Source of the DNA: Reticulitermes lucifugus
Taxonomy: Eukaryota > Arthropoda > Insecta > Blattodea > Rhinotermitidae
Reading direction: 5' to 3'
Length of the DNA: 45,769 nt
Assembly: GCA_026260175.1 (NCBI GenBank)
Contig: JAKCWW010002397.1
Coordinates: forward strand, 12,120-57,888
Shown: piece by piece, positions 12,383 through 22,660 of the stretch
Position numbering within the stretch: the first letter of the stretch is position 1
How the letters are laid out: every line of letters begins with the position of its first letter
The notes under the pieces: model-generated
Database searches by the model: none
Told to the model about the DNA's origin: nothing
What the model saw: only the letters and a program-made list of their open reading frames with translations
Program-made: the position numbers and the translations under genes

Positions 12383-12640
12383 AAGTGTCCTTATGTCATA
12401 CAACCGAGGAATCTTGGTTCGATTCACAGCAGGGAAGAAGACTTGTTCTCTTCTCCGAAGAGTTCAGACGGGCTCTGCGTTCCACCCAGCCTTCTATTCA
12501 AGGTGTACCGGGGCGATTTCCCACAGCCCACAAATCTGTCCATACTTTACTGTAGGCGGTACAATTACGTACCTTGGTGTGGCAGTGAACGGATCTTACG
12601 AGGGCACGTTTGTTTCTAAAAATTAAGATTACATTCTTTT
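12383..12640 (+). mobile_element. tRNA-derived SINE family S3
   Basis: Contains a polymerase III B-box-like sequence, ggttcgattcac, preceded by acaaccgaggaatctt. It is followed by cagcagggaagaagacttg and agttcagacgggctctgcg. Translated, the body reads much like a repetitive peptide I remember from cockroach and termite gene sets (phrases resembling R-F-F-S-S-P, P-P-S-L-L). Here the frames give FSSPKSSDGLCVPPSLLF. The A-box side is poorly conserved. Length of about 250 bp fits a SINE. It has no coding role. Confidence 0.6.
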
Positions 12641-12729
12641 GACAAACGTTTAGGAGAAACAATGTTTCCCCATAAACTTTGGTTTGTATATCCTATTGTG
12701 AAGCCTATAAACTAGAAATAAAGGCATAT

Positions 12730-12815
12730 GCAGTCGATCACAACTATATTTATATGGTTAATATAATGCATTCTACATGTTTCGGCATTTATGGCCATCA
12801 TCAGTTATATCAAAT
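12730..12815 (+). repeat. GTTTCGG...GCCATCATCAG repeat trace
   Basis: Contains acatgtttcggcatttatgg followed by ccatcatcagttat. The pairing of a GTTTCGG core with a CATCATCAG/CATCTTCA block about 15-25 bases later recurs in this window (4.7, 15.5, 30.3, 33.7, 35.4 kb). It may be an old short element; ends are not defined. Confidence 0.3.
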
Positions 12816-14218
12816 CACAAAATACTTTGAGGAAGGAATAATGCAACAGTAATTTTCAATATTAGAGTAAGATCATGTTATTTACACTGGACATAGGATT
12901 TGTAAAGACAAGGTTCGTATATCTGATATAAGGTATTGTTAACGTAGGACGAAAGTTATATTGTAAAGTTTCTCTAGTCAGTACACCTCTTGAGGTACGT
13001 ATATTACATTTAATTAGTCTTATCTCTTTCACGTAGACAATTTCTGATAATAAATCTGTGGACTGATTATTGTGGTTTAGGTTACATACACATGCCTCAA
13101 GGGGAGTATTGGCTACAGAAATTTTACAATATAACCTTCTTATATAATTTAACAATACCTACATCAGAACTACGAAAATGTTCCTTATAAACTTATTTCC
13201 GATGTAAAGAATACGATATTATTCTATCACTGAAAATTACTCTTACAAATTACACTTTATGTGCTTCAACAAGTTAGGAAATGCATGTACAGCATATAAC
13301 CCTAACGCGTTCTCTCTCCTCCTCTTGTTTAATTATCCCAAGAACCTAAAAAATTTGGGGAACACTTTATTGAAAGCAGTACGTGTTTTATTCTTCCCTA
13401 CACCGCTTTTCAATATAACTTGCACTCTGGTAACATATAAGGAATTACTTGCAAGTTAAAGCTCGGGATTGGCGCCGAAATACGTGTAGCTCTGCAACAA
13501 TATACTTTTATCTGAAACAAGCACGTATTAACATTGAGACACGCAAAATATCGAACGATGAAGATAAAATATTCACGTGTTCTAGATTTCGCATGTACGC
13601 CCCTTGTGTGCATGTAAGAGTCGCTCGTCTAAACAAGGTACGGCCTTCAGTTTGAAAATCATTTTAAATGGAAGACGTGCCTGTGGCTTCCCTTCTGTTT
13701 ATTCTCAACAGGAATGTTCATTTCACTGCTGTCTTCAAAGTGAATACGTTTTGTGGTGCTGAAGTGACAAGAAACATGTAAGAAAAACTAATAGGGTCTT
13801 CCATTTGATACATGGGCCGTTACCCATGACACTTACTAAAAACTGATCGTATATCCATCCTCAAGTTTTCAGTGTGTAATAAGAAAACGTTTCGTTTAAA
13901 GCAGTCGGTATATTTCAGCAGTAATACTGTAGACAGTTGACCTCTAGCTGACGTAGGAGCTGACAAGATACTAATAGAATTAGCACTGTCCCAACCAAGC
14001 TCTGCACACTTTTGTAATGAAATGAGGTGCGTACTGACTGACTCACCACTCACAGCTGCAAAAGAAGAGGTCCCTCCATCCCAGTTGCACAACACAGTAA
14101 AGAGCAGGGCAAAAATTGGGTTAAGCCCCACGTTCCCTTTTGTGGCATACTGTATGTCGCTGTCAGGCATTCAATGACTACACAGAGTCGAATGGTAGGA
14201 TGATTGATGAATGAAAAT
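12816..14218. other. gene-free stretch, nothing recognised
   Basis: No repeat family identified. A 116-codon open frame on the minus strand (14170-13820) has no recognisable domain. My rough estimate is that a few frames of this length arise by chance in an AT-rich window of this size. Confidence 0.5.
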
Positions 14219-14221
14219 TTG

Positions 14222-14267
14222 GAGAGAGAAAAAAAAAAGAAAAAAAAGAAAAAAAGGGGGGGCAGTG
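14222..14267 (+). repeat. polypurine tract A/G then G
   Basis: A run of A and G (gagagaaaaaa..., then aaaaaaggggggg) almost free of pyrimidines for about 45 bases. It directly abuts the degenerate SINE that follows. Low-complexity sequence; no function implied. Confidence 0.8.
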
Positions 14268-14410
14268 GCCTAATCGACGTACTGTGTCGGAATTTGAGGA
14301 AAACGCGAAAAATGTCAGGATAGTCGGTACACCGGCTGCATGTTAATCTAGTACCTTAAGAATACAAGTCTAAGGTGTTACCGCTGTGGTAGCCTGTTCG
14401 GTTGGCTATG
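14265..14410 (-). mobile_element. degenerate tRNA-derived SINE
   Basis: On the minus strand the order is cagcggtaacaccttagact, tgtattcttaaggtac, then accgactatcctgacatttt, cgcgttttcctcaaatt. The block gacca(t)cctga...ttttccg(t)g(g)tttccccaa is familiar from insect SINE bodies. The B box is decayed, so assignment rests on the body and on the head-like spacing. Confidence 0.4.
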
Positions 14411-15304
14411 GTAAAGTAAATGCTTTCCATTATTAAATTTTAATTGATGTGTGCAGTAAGTATAAAGCCTCTCTTACCTCCTACCTTAATGGTGACTTCA
14501 CAAAACTCACTCATTCTTAACAAAAGAGGTCTTAAACGCCAGAAGTGGACACGTGTTCTCCGGAAAGAGATTTGAACCTAACAGCAATAATAAATAAGTT
14601 TCAATGCCATACACAGGCGACTGGTTTTATCACTGACAAGGAAGAGCAAAGTAGACCCAAGGTCCACTTTACCATGCTAGTGCGGCTAAATTTCAGTTCA
14701 ACTTCCAAATAATTGTACGAGTATTCTGGAGTAATTTATCATTCTTGAGTAATAGCTGACATTAAAAGTTATTATTACGACAATTGAAACATTACAACCT
14801 TCAGAGCAAGATCTATGCAAACTTTACAAAACAGGGATCCACATTCACCGACCTTCCATTATATATCGTCGGTGGTAGTTAAATGAAATACAATTATTGT
14901 GCATTGGTGGTTAATTCTGACAGGAGAAAGCAGGATTACTAGGAAAGAAACTTGTCCCAATACCACTTTGTCCAAACAAACCGCCCTTGGATTGGTCCAT
15001 TGTTAGATTCTATTCATGTAAGATTTACTTCATGACACTAGTAATATCCCATTGTATTATTATAGGAATATGTGCCAGTAATAATTGCTTTTATGAATCA
15101 GAATTTTGCACACAAAGGAGGGAGAATGTAAGTTCCAGTGGCATGTTTTCTTTGAGCAGTGATTAAATATCTCTTTTTTTCAACATATATGCGATTAAAA
15201 TATAAACAGAAAATGAACTGAATTTGAAGTGGTTTATTTATGCAAGAAGGTAGGAAGTTTGCAACATTTTGCACGAACATAAAAGGTCTGTATCCAGTTA
15301 CAAG
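14411..15304. other. gene-free stretch, nothing recognised
   Basis: No gene or repeat recognised. A small imperfect hairpin lies near 14650-14675 (aaagtagacc / ggtccacttt), too short to interpret. Confidence 0.5.
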
Positions 15305-16080
15305 GGGTGGACGTTTCTTACGGAACGCAAATAAGAACGCCTAATGTGGACACCACGTCCGTCCGTGACCTAGCATCAGCGACTAAAATGTTTCTAAAAT
15401 TCCCACGAATTTTGGTATAAGAAGTCTGCGGTCTTCTGGGGTATTACGCAGCGTCGTGACTCTTGACTCTTGACCCGTGAGGATGGGGCCGATACGTTGT
15501 CCCAAAACGTCGGTAAACAATTACCACACGACGCCGCGTAATACCCCAAAAGACCGCAGATTTCATCAACATCGCGGCGGAAGCCTGAAATCTAGGTATA
15601 AGAAGTCTTCACGAAAAGCCGCCGAGCAAACGCGCGTTTCTTGAAAATCGGCTCTGTGACAGTCATACTTTACCCTAAAGGCCGTAAAGAAATGCATATT
15701 TGTACTTCTTAAATTCCTCGACCCTTGTGGGTAAAATTCCGTATGGATAATCTTCAAGTAATGCTGTTAAGCAGCTCTGGGGTTCGTGAAAATCGGTACA
15801 GTAAAAGCCATGTTTTATTTAGGGGCGTAAATAAATTTTCGTCTGTAACTTCCACATTTGCAGTTAAGAGTTGGGTTAAAGCAGATATAACACATCTGTA
15901 TGCAATGCTGCTGAGCACTTGTGAGTTCTGTGAAAAGTGGTGGAAGAAATCAGGACTCTTCTTATGAGTGTATAAGAAATTACATTTACGCGTGTACCAT
16001 GAAATCGTATGACATCTAGAAAGTTCAGAACGCCACGGTAGAGCCTGTGTTCCGTTATGGAGTGCCTCATTTGAAATCTT
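15305..16080 (+). repeat. diverged tandem array, about 145-bp unit, four or more copies
   Basis: An anchor resembling gtttcttgaaaatcgg recurs at 15636 (gtttcttgaaaatcgg), 15781 (ggttcgtgaaaatcgg) and 15925 (gttctgtgaaaagtgg), spacings 145 and 144. Other blocks keep the phase: gccgccgagca, gctgttaagca, gctgctgagca just before each anchor, and gtaaagaaat, gtaaataaat, gtataagaaat about 50 bases after. An earlier unit is cut by the foldback element at 15428-15594. If that element and one copy of its 14-bp duplication (181 bp) are removed, the earlier anchor gtttcttacgg (15313) falls 142 bp upstream. Units are about 60 percent alike by eye, so the array is old. I do not recognise the family. Confidence 0.7.
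15414..15608 (-). mobile_element. foldback/MITE-like element with 14-bp target duplication
   Basis: A 34-bp terminal inverted repeat, 15426-15459 against 15526-15559 (tctgcggtcttctggggtat... against its inverse), differs at two positions. Between the arms lies one copy of the module (gatacgttgtccc, aacgtcggtaaac) seen twice in the 4.7-kb element. Outside the right arm comes catcaacatcgcggcggaag as at 4.85 kb. The direct repeat ggtataagaagtct occurs at 15414-15427 and 15595-15608, bounding an insert of about 167 bp. A 14-bp duplication is longer than usual for cut-and-paste MITEs and is more like retroposon insertion. No protein is encoded. Confidence 0.8.
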
Positions 16081-17089
16081 GTACTATTACGGATAACAAA
16101 CCAAAGCAAATTACACCAGGAACGTCCATGTAGGCGACGTAAATTTCGGCTCCTAATATTTTTATATTTGGTTATGATAAACGCCGAAACAACGCAAGTC
16201 TTACCGCCTTACACAATTAACATTTACAACGTTTCATACACAATTTGTCTGCCTACACTTAAATAAGCAATTATGAAATAAAACATGACTTACAGAAGAA
16301 GATGTTAGACAGAATTAAATTCCTCTAATTTACTTTTAAATAATGTACGTAGTAGTATTCTAGTTACATACGAAGACTTGTTGAACAACTAGTATCGAAA
16401 TCCTGAATTCAGAAGACGCCTGGTGGAAGACAAAGGCTTTATCGAGGAATAGGTGCAACAAGCTTACTTGAAAGCACCATCTTATATGTATATTAGTATC
16501 ATCACTGAAATAAGCTTCTTATGTAAACTGTCATGCTAAAGCTCGCTTTATGTCTGCTCAGTTATTAATTTATAAAAGTTACATCATCCGCGTTCCTTTG
16601 TGTCTAAAGTGAAGATCTTCAAATGACAGTTACAAATAAAGACAGCATATTGATATCCATTTAATGCAGAAAAGCTTTTATATAAAAGAAAATTTGGATA
16701 AGCATATATTAGTGACCAAAATAAAGATATTCGATAAACTGCAACCAAAACGTTACAGAAGATAAGGTTAAGCGGGTACGTAAATCAGAATAGTTAGACT
16801 ATAAACCAAAAAAATTTAATAAAATTGAAAGGTAAATAACAGAAAATTCTGCGTGTTCACAAATCACAAAGTCTACAGTATGTTTTATAATTAATATATC
16901 AATCAACTTCAATCAATAATTTACTATTTCAGTCAAAATACAAAACATATGGTGCCTCGTCCACTAACACTAGCGTTTTCACATTGAGCTGCCCGTCTAA
17001 CACCTTTAACTAATATTCATTTTCTAAAAGTCGTCCTCTAAATCTCACGTTTAATAATATTTACATCCATGATATTTTCCACGCCTCTC
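16081..17089. other. gene-free stretch, nothing recognised
   Basis: Very AT-rich. Downstream of the tandem array I see no repeat I can name and no open frame of note. Confidence 0.5.
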
Positions 17090-17978
17090 CTCTCATTCTC
17101 TTCGTGTGAGATACTCGCATCTCACCTTATACAAAAAAAATTCATACACTTCTTAATTCTGTAATTTTGGTACTACCACAAATTTTCTCAGTTACTAACG
17201 CTTCACTTAAAGTTAACCACTTTCTTTGCCAAAACTGTCCTCTCCATCTCTGCGTCTCTCAACATTTTAGAATCATACGAATGCATTCTGCTGAACCCGG
17301 CATAATGGACCTATTCCCGTTTCCACCCCACCTCTTAACCCCATCAATTTCCAAATCCCAGTTCTAAACCCAGCTATCTCACTCCTGTCGTCTCTGTCCT
17401 AACATGTTACATTATCTCCCTACTCCAGCCTCCTTAGATTTACAACAATATACTAACGACCGTTCAACTCGAATATGCGCTAGGACCGTCTGTCTTTGTA
17501 TATCTTCACATCTAATCTTAATCAAATTGCATATTGCCTTTGTGTTTCTCACATGCGGATCGTGCCAAATCAGAAGCCAATTTTGTCGAACTCCCCCTTA
17601 GAGTTTTCGGCCCAACTTCAATTTCAATATTATTCTCCTGCCGTTCGTAATATCGCCTTATCGTTTCATCATTGTTCAAATGCCTCACCCTGCATCAGTA
17701 CTCCTCAGCCAAGAATAATATCTTCCCCCTCATTCCAATTCTGCCACTCCGTTTACCAAGCACGCAGAAATTCTTAAAATATTTTTACAAAAGTGCCCTA
17801 GGCACGCATCGATTACTTTTTGAGCCTTCTCTGGACCCAATATTTCAACCCCACATAACAATTTCCTTTCACATACCTTCTGATATACATTTTGTAGAAT
17901 TTTAAACTTCAGAGTCGGTGCTCTGGCTAAGTACATATTTATTGCTCGAAAGGGTCTAGTAATCATACCAAAATTCAA
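17090..17978 (-). mobile_element. LINE-D C-terminal region with decayed zinc knuckle
   Basis: Minus-strand relic of a non-LTR retrotransposon downstream of the reverse transcriptase. From the right it reads LARAPTLKFKILQNVYQKV, then GVEILGPEKAQKVIDACL, GHFCKNILRISACLVNGVAE (17978-17730). Further left it continues in broken frames: WLLIWHDPHV, CEDIQRQTVLAHIRVERSL, and SAECIRMILKC, stop, ETQRWRGQFWQRKWL. In related insect LINEs the last part is a C-x2-C...H-I-L-L-x-C knuckle followed by E-T-R-x-W-R. Here the first cysteines are lost and a stop follows the last one. No catalytic FADD-type motif is present. Clade assignment (R1/CR1-like) is uncertain. Confidence 0.75.
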
Positions 17979-18369
17979 ATAAACAAGAGAAAATCAAGAG
18001 TATATTGATTCGAAATGTTTACCGTATATTTTATAATAAATATAATCAAGCAACTAAGAGAGGCGCTGTTTGATTTGTAAGCTTGTTGGTGCTTGTAAAT
18101 TTCTGTGTACTGTTCACATTCCAAGGTGAACAGTGAAAAGTTCACTCAACAGAACGAGTCGACGTTCGACTGCACATTCCTGGTTATTAGCCAGAGCCTT
18201 CATCGTCCTCATAGCCTGGACAGACTTGGAGTTAGTGAATTATCTATCCACTCAGTTTGTCAGTAAGGCAGTAAGTTAGACAGGTGCCGATGGGTAACAT
18301 ACAGCTGCTGTGTGCAAAGCAGATGTGACAGAATTGCGGCGGTGTCAACCTCAGGGAATACTGAGGAGT
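17979..18369. other. gene-free stretch, nothing recognised
   Basis: No gene or repeat recognised between the LINE relic and the hairpin at 18.37 kb. Confidence 0.5.
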
Positions 18370-18403
18370 ACTCCAGGTAAATACAGCGGTATTTACCTGG
18401 AGT
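18370..18403. repeat. perfect 15-bp hairpin
   Basis: actccaggtaaatac (18370-18384), loop agcg, then gtatttacctggagt (18389-18403). The arms are perfectly complementary. A 15-bp perfect stem with a 4-base loop is uncommon by chance. No run of T follows and no neighbouring gene explains it. It could be the remnant of a foldback element or a small RNA hairpin. Confidence 0.9.
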
Positions 18404-18570
18404 GTAGCATGAGGCAAACACTGACGTGGATAAGCACAGGCTGAGGATTTGTCTGTCAATAACTGCGAGGTCTCATGCGGGTCGCAGAGATGAAGGGCGC
18501 AACTAACTCTACGAAAAAAACCAAAACTTCAGCACAGATAATATCAGAGCTTGACACTGGACACAGTTCT

Positions 18571-18690
18571 GATTCAGTCAACACAAATAATAACGATGAA
18601 TAACACAGAACAGTAATATGATTCAGTTCAACACAGATAACAACAATGAATAACACAGAACAGGATTCTGACTCAGTTCAATGCAGACAG
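18571..18690. repeat. 49-50-bp tandem repeat, about 2.4 copies
   Basis: Units start gattcagtcaacacaaataa (18571), gattcagttcaacacagata (18620) and gactcagttcaatgcagac (18670, partial). Each complete unit ends gaataacacagaacag plus a few bases. By eye the two full units are close to 90 percent identical. Confidence 0.85.
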
Positions 18691-19364
18691 TACCAAAGCT
18701 CAACGTAAAAGAGAATTCTGATTCTAGCGAGAACAGTTCACATCTCACAACCACTTCCATAAGATCCAATGTAATATTTTCCTACAATATAATTAGCCTC
18801 TTCCACCAGCTTTCTGCCTGTATTGTTCCGTCGCTGGCCCATGCAAGTTTCTTATCCGGTTTATCGTAAGTTGTTTTGTTTCACTAACCTGACATTAATA
18901 TATAACCTTCATAAATCATAAATTTTCTAAGAATAATATACTCAGGTTGCTTCATCTCACTTAAGCATTTATCTCGAGAAGACTAAAGGAGAACTGTGTT
19001 TTATGAAATTTCGTATTTTAAGCCAAAAAAAACCTTCCGTGAGAAAATTTAGAATTATGGGGACGAAGAACCCTGCGGACCTATATTTTGAAACGTCCTG
19101 TACAGTGTCGATGGCGAAATGGAGCATCATCTCAAGAACTCAACCCGTATCTCCACTTCCCCTACGTACATCTTATGCAAAGGACTAACGAAGTTAACAG
19201 AGGCTCCTTTCCTCTTCTCACTTCGCTTCGTTATCATTCTGACAGGAAATTTCTACCTTCACAGCCAAGGTGACCGAGCATACGATATTCCACTCTGCAC
19301 AGAATTCCAAATCATGTTACTTACCCCATTAACTAACTTTATGACACAGGCTCTTTCTTGGTAA
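18691..19364. other. gene-free stretch, nothing recognised
   Basis: Overlapping open frames of 60-81 codons in all three plus frames at 19.0-19.36 kb have no recognisable domain and no preferred frame. Confidence 0.45.
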
Positions 19365-19515
19365 GTTTATAGCGGCGCACAGATTAACAATAAATTCCCC
19401 GCCTTTTACGGAACTCGCAGGTTCATTACCCTGTTCACAAAAGCCCGGCAATGGGCTGTAACCTGAGCCAGTTAAATTTAGCCTATACTCCCACATCCTA
19501 TTTCAGACAAAATTT
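19365..19515 (-). mobile_element. LINE-A C-terminal tail, copy 3
   Basis: On the minus strand one frame reads CRAFVNRVMNLRVP followed by TAA, then aaggcggggaatttattg as the start of the 3' untranslated part. This is the best-preserved terminal peptide of the family in the window. Further right, cctgagccagttaaatttag on the plus strand corresponds to the L-A-Q-D block in inverted, decayed form. Catalytic domains are absent. Confidence 0.7.
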
Positions 19516-21663
19516 AATATTTGTCTTTGTCTTCTTCAACGCGTCCAGGCCGATTCAGCGGCACACAGGGTCCTATTCAATGGATATTTTCTGGCACATA
19601 AACAAAGGGAACATGAATCAAGCCACGCCTCTCCATCTGTAATCGAGATTCAGATTACGTAGACTCCTTCGTACATCTTCACTGTGACATTAAGCACGCA
19701 AAGAACTCTACGTTACATACCATCCTCTCAGCTACACGTACATCTCCCAAGTAATGTATTCACTAGACTAAAAGAATATTTGCATTTGTTATCTTTCCAT
19801 TCGTGTCGAGAAGTAACGTCCTTCTGAAGTCCCTTAAGGAGAAGAGCCGATCGTAAGTAACAAAGCCGACTTTCCTATTTCATTGACTTATATATCTAAA
19901 AATTTCTTAACTACAAATTTTGTAAGATTACATAATAAAACTGTAGGACATAACTCAAAGTATCTCATCGTGGTAATACTGGCAATTGCTGAGTTACAAA
20001 CAACATTTTACAAATAATATTCGGATATCTTAAAGATCCCTCTGCAGTTCACGTGCCTATCTGTAGCAGTTCATTAATAACCGCCACCAGAACAAATTTA
20101 AATACAATTTTAACACCGCCCAAATGTTGTTATTTAATGCTGTTATCCCACAAAATTTTAGGACCCTATCATAAGTGTCGCTAGTATCGCTTCCGCCTCA
20201 CCAGTTCGCGCAGCCACCATGTTGTTATCACTGAAAATTCATCTGCACCGCTGTGAGCAACTCACGTCTCGCACTCTATGTCGCCATTACAAAGACAAAT
20301 TAGTAGGCGCTGTTCAGAGAAATAACTTTATTCTCAGAAATATAGCGAACACATTTACGATGTATGTGCAAGATGCAGGGTACTATAACCGTAAAGGAGG
20401 CGGTATGCATAGTAGCCATTGAAGTTTAACGAGTTAACGGGAGAGTGTAAATCCATTTGTGCCAAATTTACAAACCAAAAGCCGTGTCTGCCTACATGTC
20501 TTAATGTTTTACAACCAAAACTAATGATAGGATTTTGAATACATTTAGCATGAGCGGTCTTATACGAAGCAATATATTACTTGAAGTTTAAATCGAAACT
20601 TACACAGAAAAGGTTCATTGTAATTAGTAATTTATAAAAACAACACAGGCGAATTAACTCGTACGGATTGCATCTAGAATACGATTCTAGAGGGTGGGTG
20701 TCTTAGGTTTTGGCCTTCGGCCTCATCGTTTGTTGCATTTGCACCAACACCGTAATACAGCCACCTTCAGGATAATTCGACCTAAGAGAACTACGTTCGT
20801 AACTGGACCAAAAGAAACTGTGTTTGTAGTGCAATACTCTAACTATGTGTACAAGCAAAAGTGCCACATATCGTGGGCAACAGCTACACTGTTGCCACAA
20901 GAGTAATTTTGATATTGCCTCCTCGTTAAGCACTTACTTTAACCGATCCTAACAGGAGGTTCATTTCATCCTTTCATCTTCACAAGGAAAGAAACTTTCG
21001 TTTGATGAAAAAACAGAATGTGTAAGGGCCGGGAATTTTCGCCGTTCACAAGAAACCCCCCTGGAGATGGTGGACCTTCTACTAGAGTCAATGTCTCAGT
21101 GTGATTCGAGGCAAAGTACTTGGTTTCCCATTTGCATAGAGGTCAGTTCCATTAACCTGCTTCGTCACTTACTCCTGTGAACAGAATAGCATACATCAAA
21201 TACGCCATACATAAGAAGATTTGAAGTAGGTCAGTACTATGGAAATGGGCTAGGTTTGTGCTCGGAACGTACCCTGTGCCTTCAGGCAAGTGTCCATTAC
21301 CACCTTGCAGTAGGCCACGACCACCACCATACTCACAAGTCGTCTCATTTGAAGTTACGTTAAGGTATGCAGTTGAATTGGCGTTATGTAACACAATCCA
21401 CGAACAACACAATAGATTTACATTCGTTACCCGTAAAACGAAATTTAGGCCTGAAAAAAATTATGCATCTTAAATATTCCATTTTGTTTAGTACGAAATA
21501 TAAATAAATATCGTAGCAATTTGTACGTGCTCACTTTTGATAATGTACTTGCCTAAGGATTGATGTTGCAGATGTGTAGCAAACATTTTATTTTTAATAC
21601 TCTGAGTCTACGAATTCGCGGAAATTTTAATTCGGATAATTTTAAATGAAGTATGTTAACAAA
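19516..21663. other. gene-free stretch, nothing recognised
   Basis: No gene. A short self-complementary ggccttcggcc lies at about 20711. Open frames of 60-86 codons near 20.2, 20.7 and 21.2 kb overlap on both strands and match nothing I know. Confidence 0.5.
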
Positions 21664-21803
21664 AGTACCAAAATTAAGTCAATATCTTCCCAAACACAAC
21701 TAAACGCTATTTATTATATAGAACCACATGTTTCTACATGTAGTTCTATATAGTAAACAGAATTTAGTTGTGTTTGGACAGCTATTTATTTAATTTTTGT
21801 ACT
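21664..21803. repeat. 140-bp inverted repeat, 68-bp arms with 4-base loop
   Basis: Arms 21664-21731 and 21736-21803 surround the loop ttct. The inner 42 bp (ccaaacacaactaa... to ...acatgt) differ at five positions by my count; the outer 26 bp are more diverged but still begin agtac and end gtact. The AT-rich arms and full symmetry suit a foldback MITE. No target duplication or open frame is visible. It does not share the CGACGTTTCGG module of the other foldback elements here. Confidence 0.85.
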
Positions 21804-22063
21804 ATTAAGAACACAACGGGATAACGTTCGTTAAAATTTTGTTAACAAATTTTGCATTCAAATATAGAAGATAATTTCTTCTTTTAAACTGAAATCGCGT
21901 TCGATTGTATGTTTTAGATCTGTGCACGAACGAAATATGCATCCTGTTCTGAAGGTACAGAGCGTATGGAATCTACACGCAGTCGAAAGTCAATTCCTCA
22001 CAATTTATTCACTGTGAATGACTAATTTGGTGAGCAAAACCATACAAATATTTTCCTTCAGTT
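21804..22063. other. unassigned spacer
   Basis: AT-rich DNA between the inverted repeat and the SINE; nothing recognised. Confidence 0.5.
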
Positions 22064-22375
22064 TTCATGCGTTCTTTTTTTACATGGTGAAGGGCCCCGC
22101 AGCAGATGCCACGGACACACTACAGCCTTAAGGCTTTTTGTGCAACCCTGTGATGAAGATGAGCAGTTTTTTACCAAGTTTTACNNNNNNNNNNNNNNNN
22201 NNNNNNNNNNNNNNNNNNNNNNNNNNNNNNNNNNNNNNNNNNNNNNNNNNNNNNNNNNNNNNNNNNNNNNNNNNNNNNNNNNNNNNNNCATGGACTGACC
22301 CGGGATCGAACCCGGGCCTCCGCAGTGAGAGGCCGGCGACTAATCGCCTGATCCATGGCACGGCCTTCATGCGTT
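22064..22375 (-). mobile_element. full-length tRNA-derived SINE family S2 with target duplications and internal assembly gap
   Basis: The 10-bp direct repeat ttcatgcgtt occurs at 22064-22073 and 22366-22375, bounding an insert of 292 bp. The tRNA-like head is on the right (minus strand): ggccgtgccatggatcaggc, gattagtcgccggcctctca, then the B box gggttcgatcccggg. The body ends on the left with a match to ccttcaccatgt and a run of seven A (minus sense) next to the duplication. The middle is an assembly gap. A second copy at 41777-42026 covers the same interval and shows what is missing. A matched duplication plus A-tail is the signature of LINE-mediated insertion. Confidence 0.92.
22185..22288. 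other. assembly gap, 104 N
   Basis: All 104 bases are N. The gap lies wholly inside the SINE above. Aligning the flanks to the copy at 41777-42026 predicts about 97 missing bases, close to the 104 shown, so the stated length appears to be an estimate near the truth. Confidence 0.99.
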
Positions 22376-22429
22376 AGGTCCTCTGTCATATTCCAATTCA
22401 TAATTAAATTCTAAAATTATCAATCGCTT

Positions 22430-22660
22430 TTAGACATTTAGTATGACTTGGGCGGAGGCCTGGCCCATTATTATCCTCCTACCTACAGAGGACAATACAA
22501 GTACATAAAAAATGCGGACATACGCGCATAGCCAGATTGGTATTTGAACCCATGCTCCCAGAGTTCGAGCGATCGTAGGCAGCACCGCGCTGTCACCGTG
22601 ACTAGCGTTGCGAATATTAGCACAGCGCAGCGCAGAGCCGACTGTCACCATTTGACACAG
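22430..22660 (-). mobile_element. tRNA-derived SINE, another family (S4)
   Basis: On the minus strand: acggtgacagcgcggtgctg, cctacgatcgctcgaactct, gggagcatgggttcaaatac c. The tract gggttcaaatacc is a good B box (GGTTCRANNCC). A weaker A-box region lies about 50 bases upstream, as in tRNA. The body runs left towards ggcctccgcccaagtc. It sits only about 55 bp from the S2 copy. Interpretation as a SINE rather than a tRNA rests on the lack of an acceptor stem. Confidence 0.6.

Noticed and set aside
13820-14170. 116-codon open frame on the minus strand as a possible gene
   Set aside because: No recognisable domain, composition like its surroundings, and frames of this length are expected a few times by chance in an AT-rich window of this size.
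22289-22365. Genuine tRNA gene
   Set aside because: The B box and T-stem are good but the acceptor stem does not pair. The head continues into a SINE body with A-tail and target duplication.
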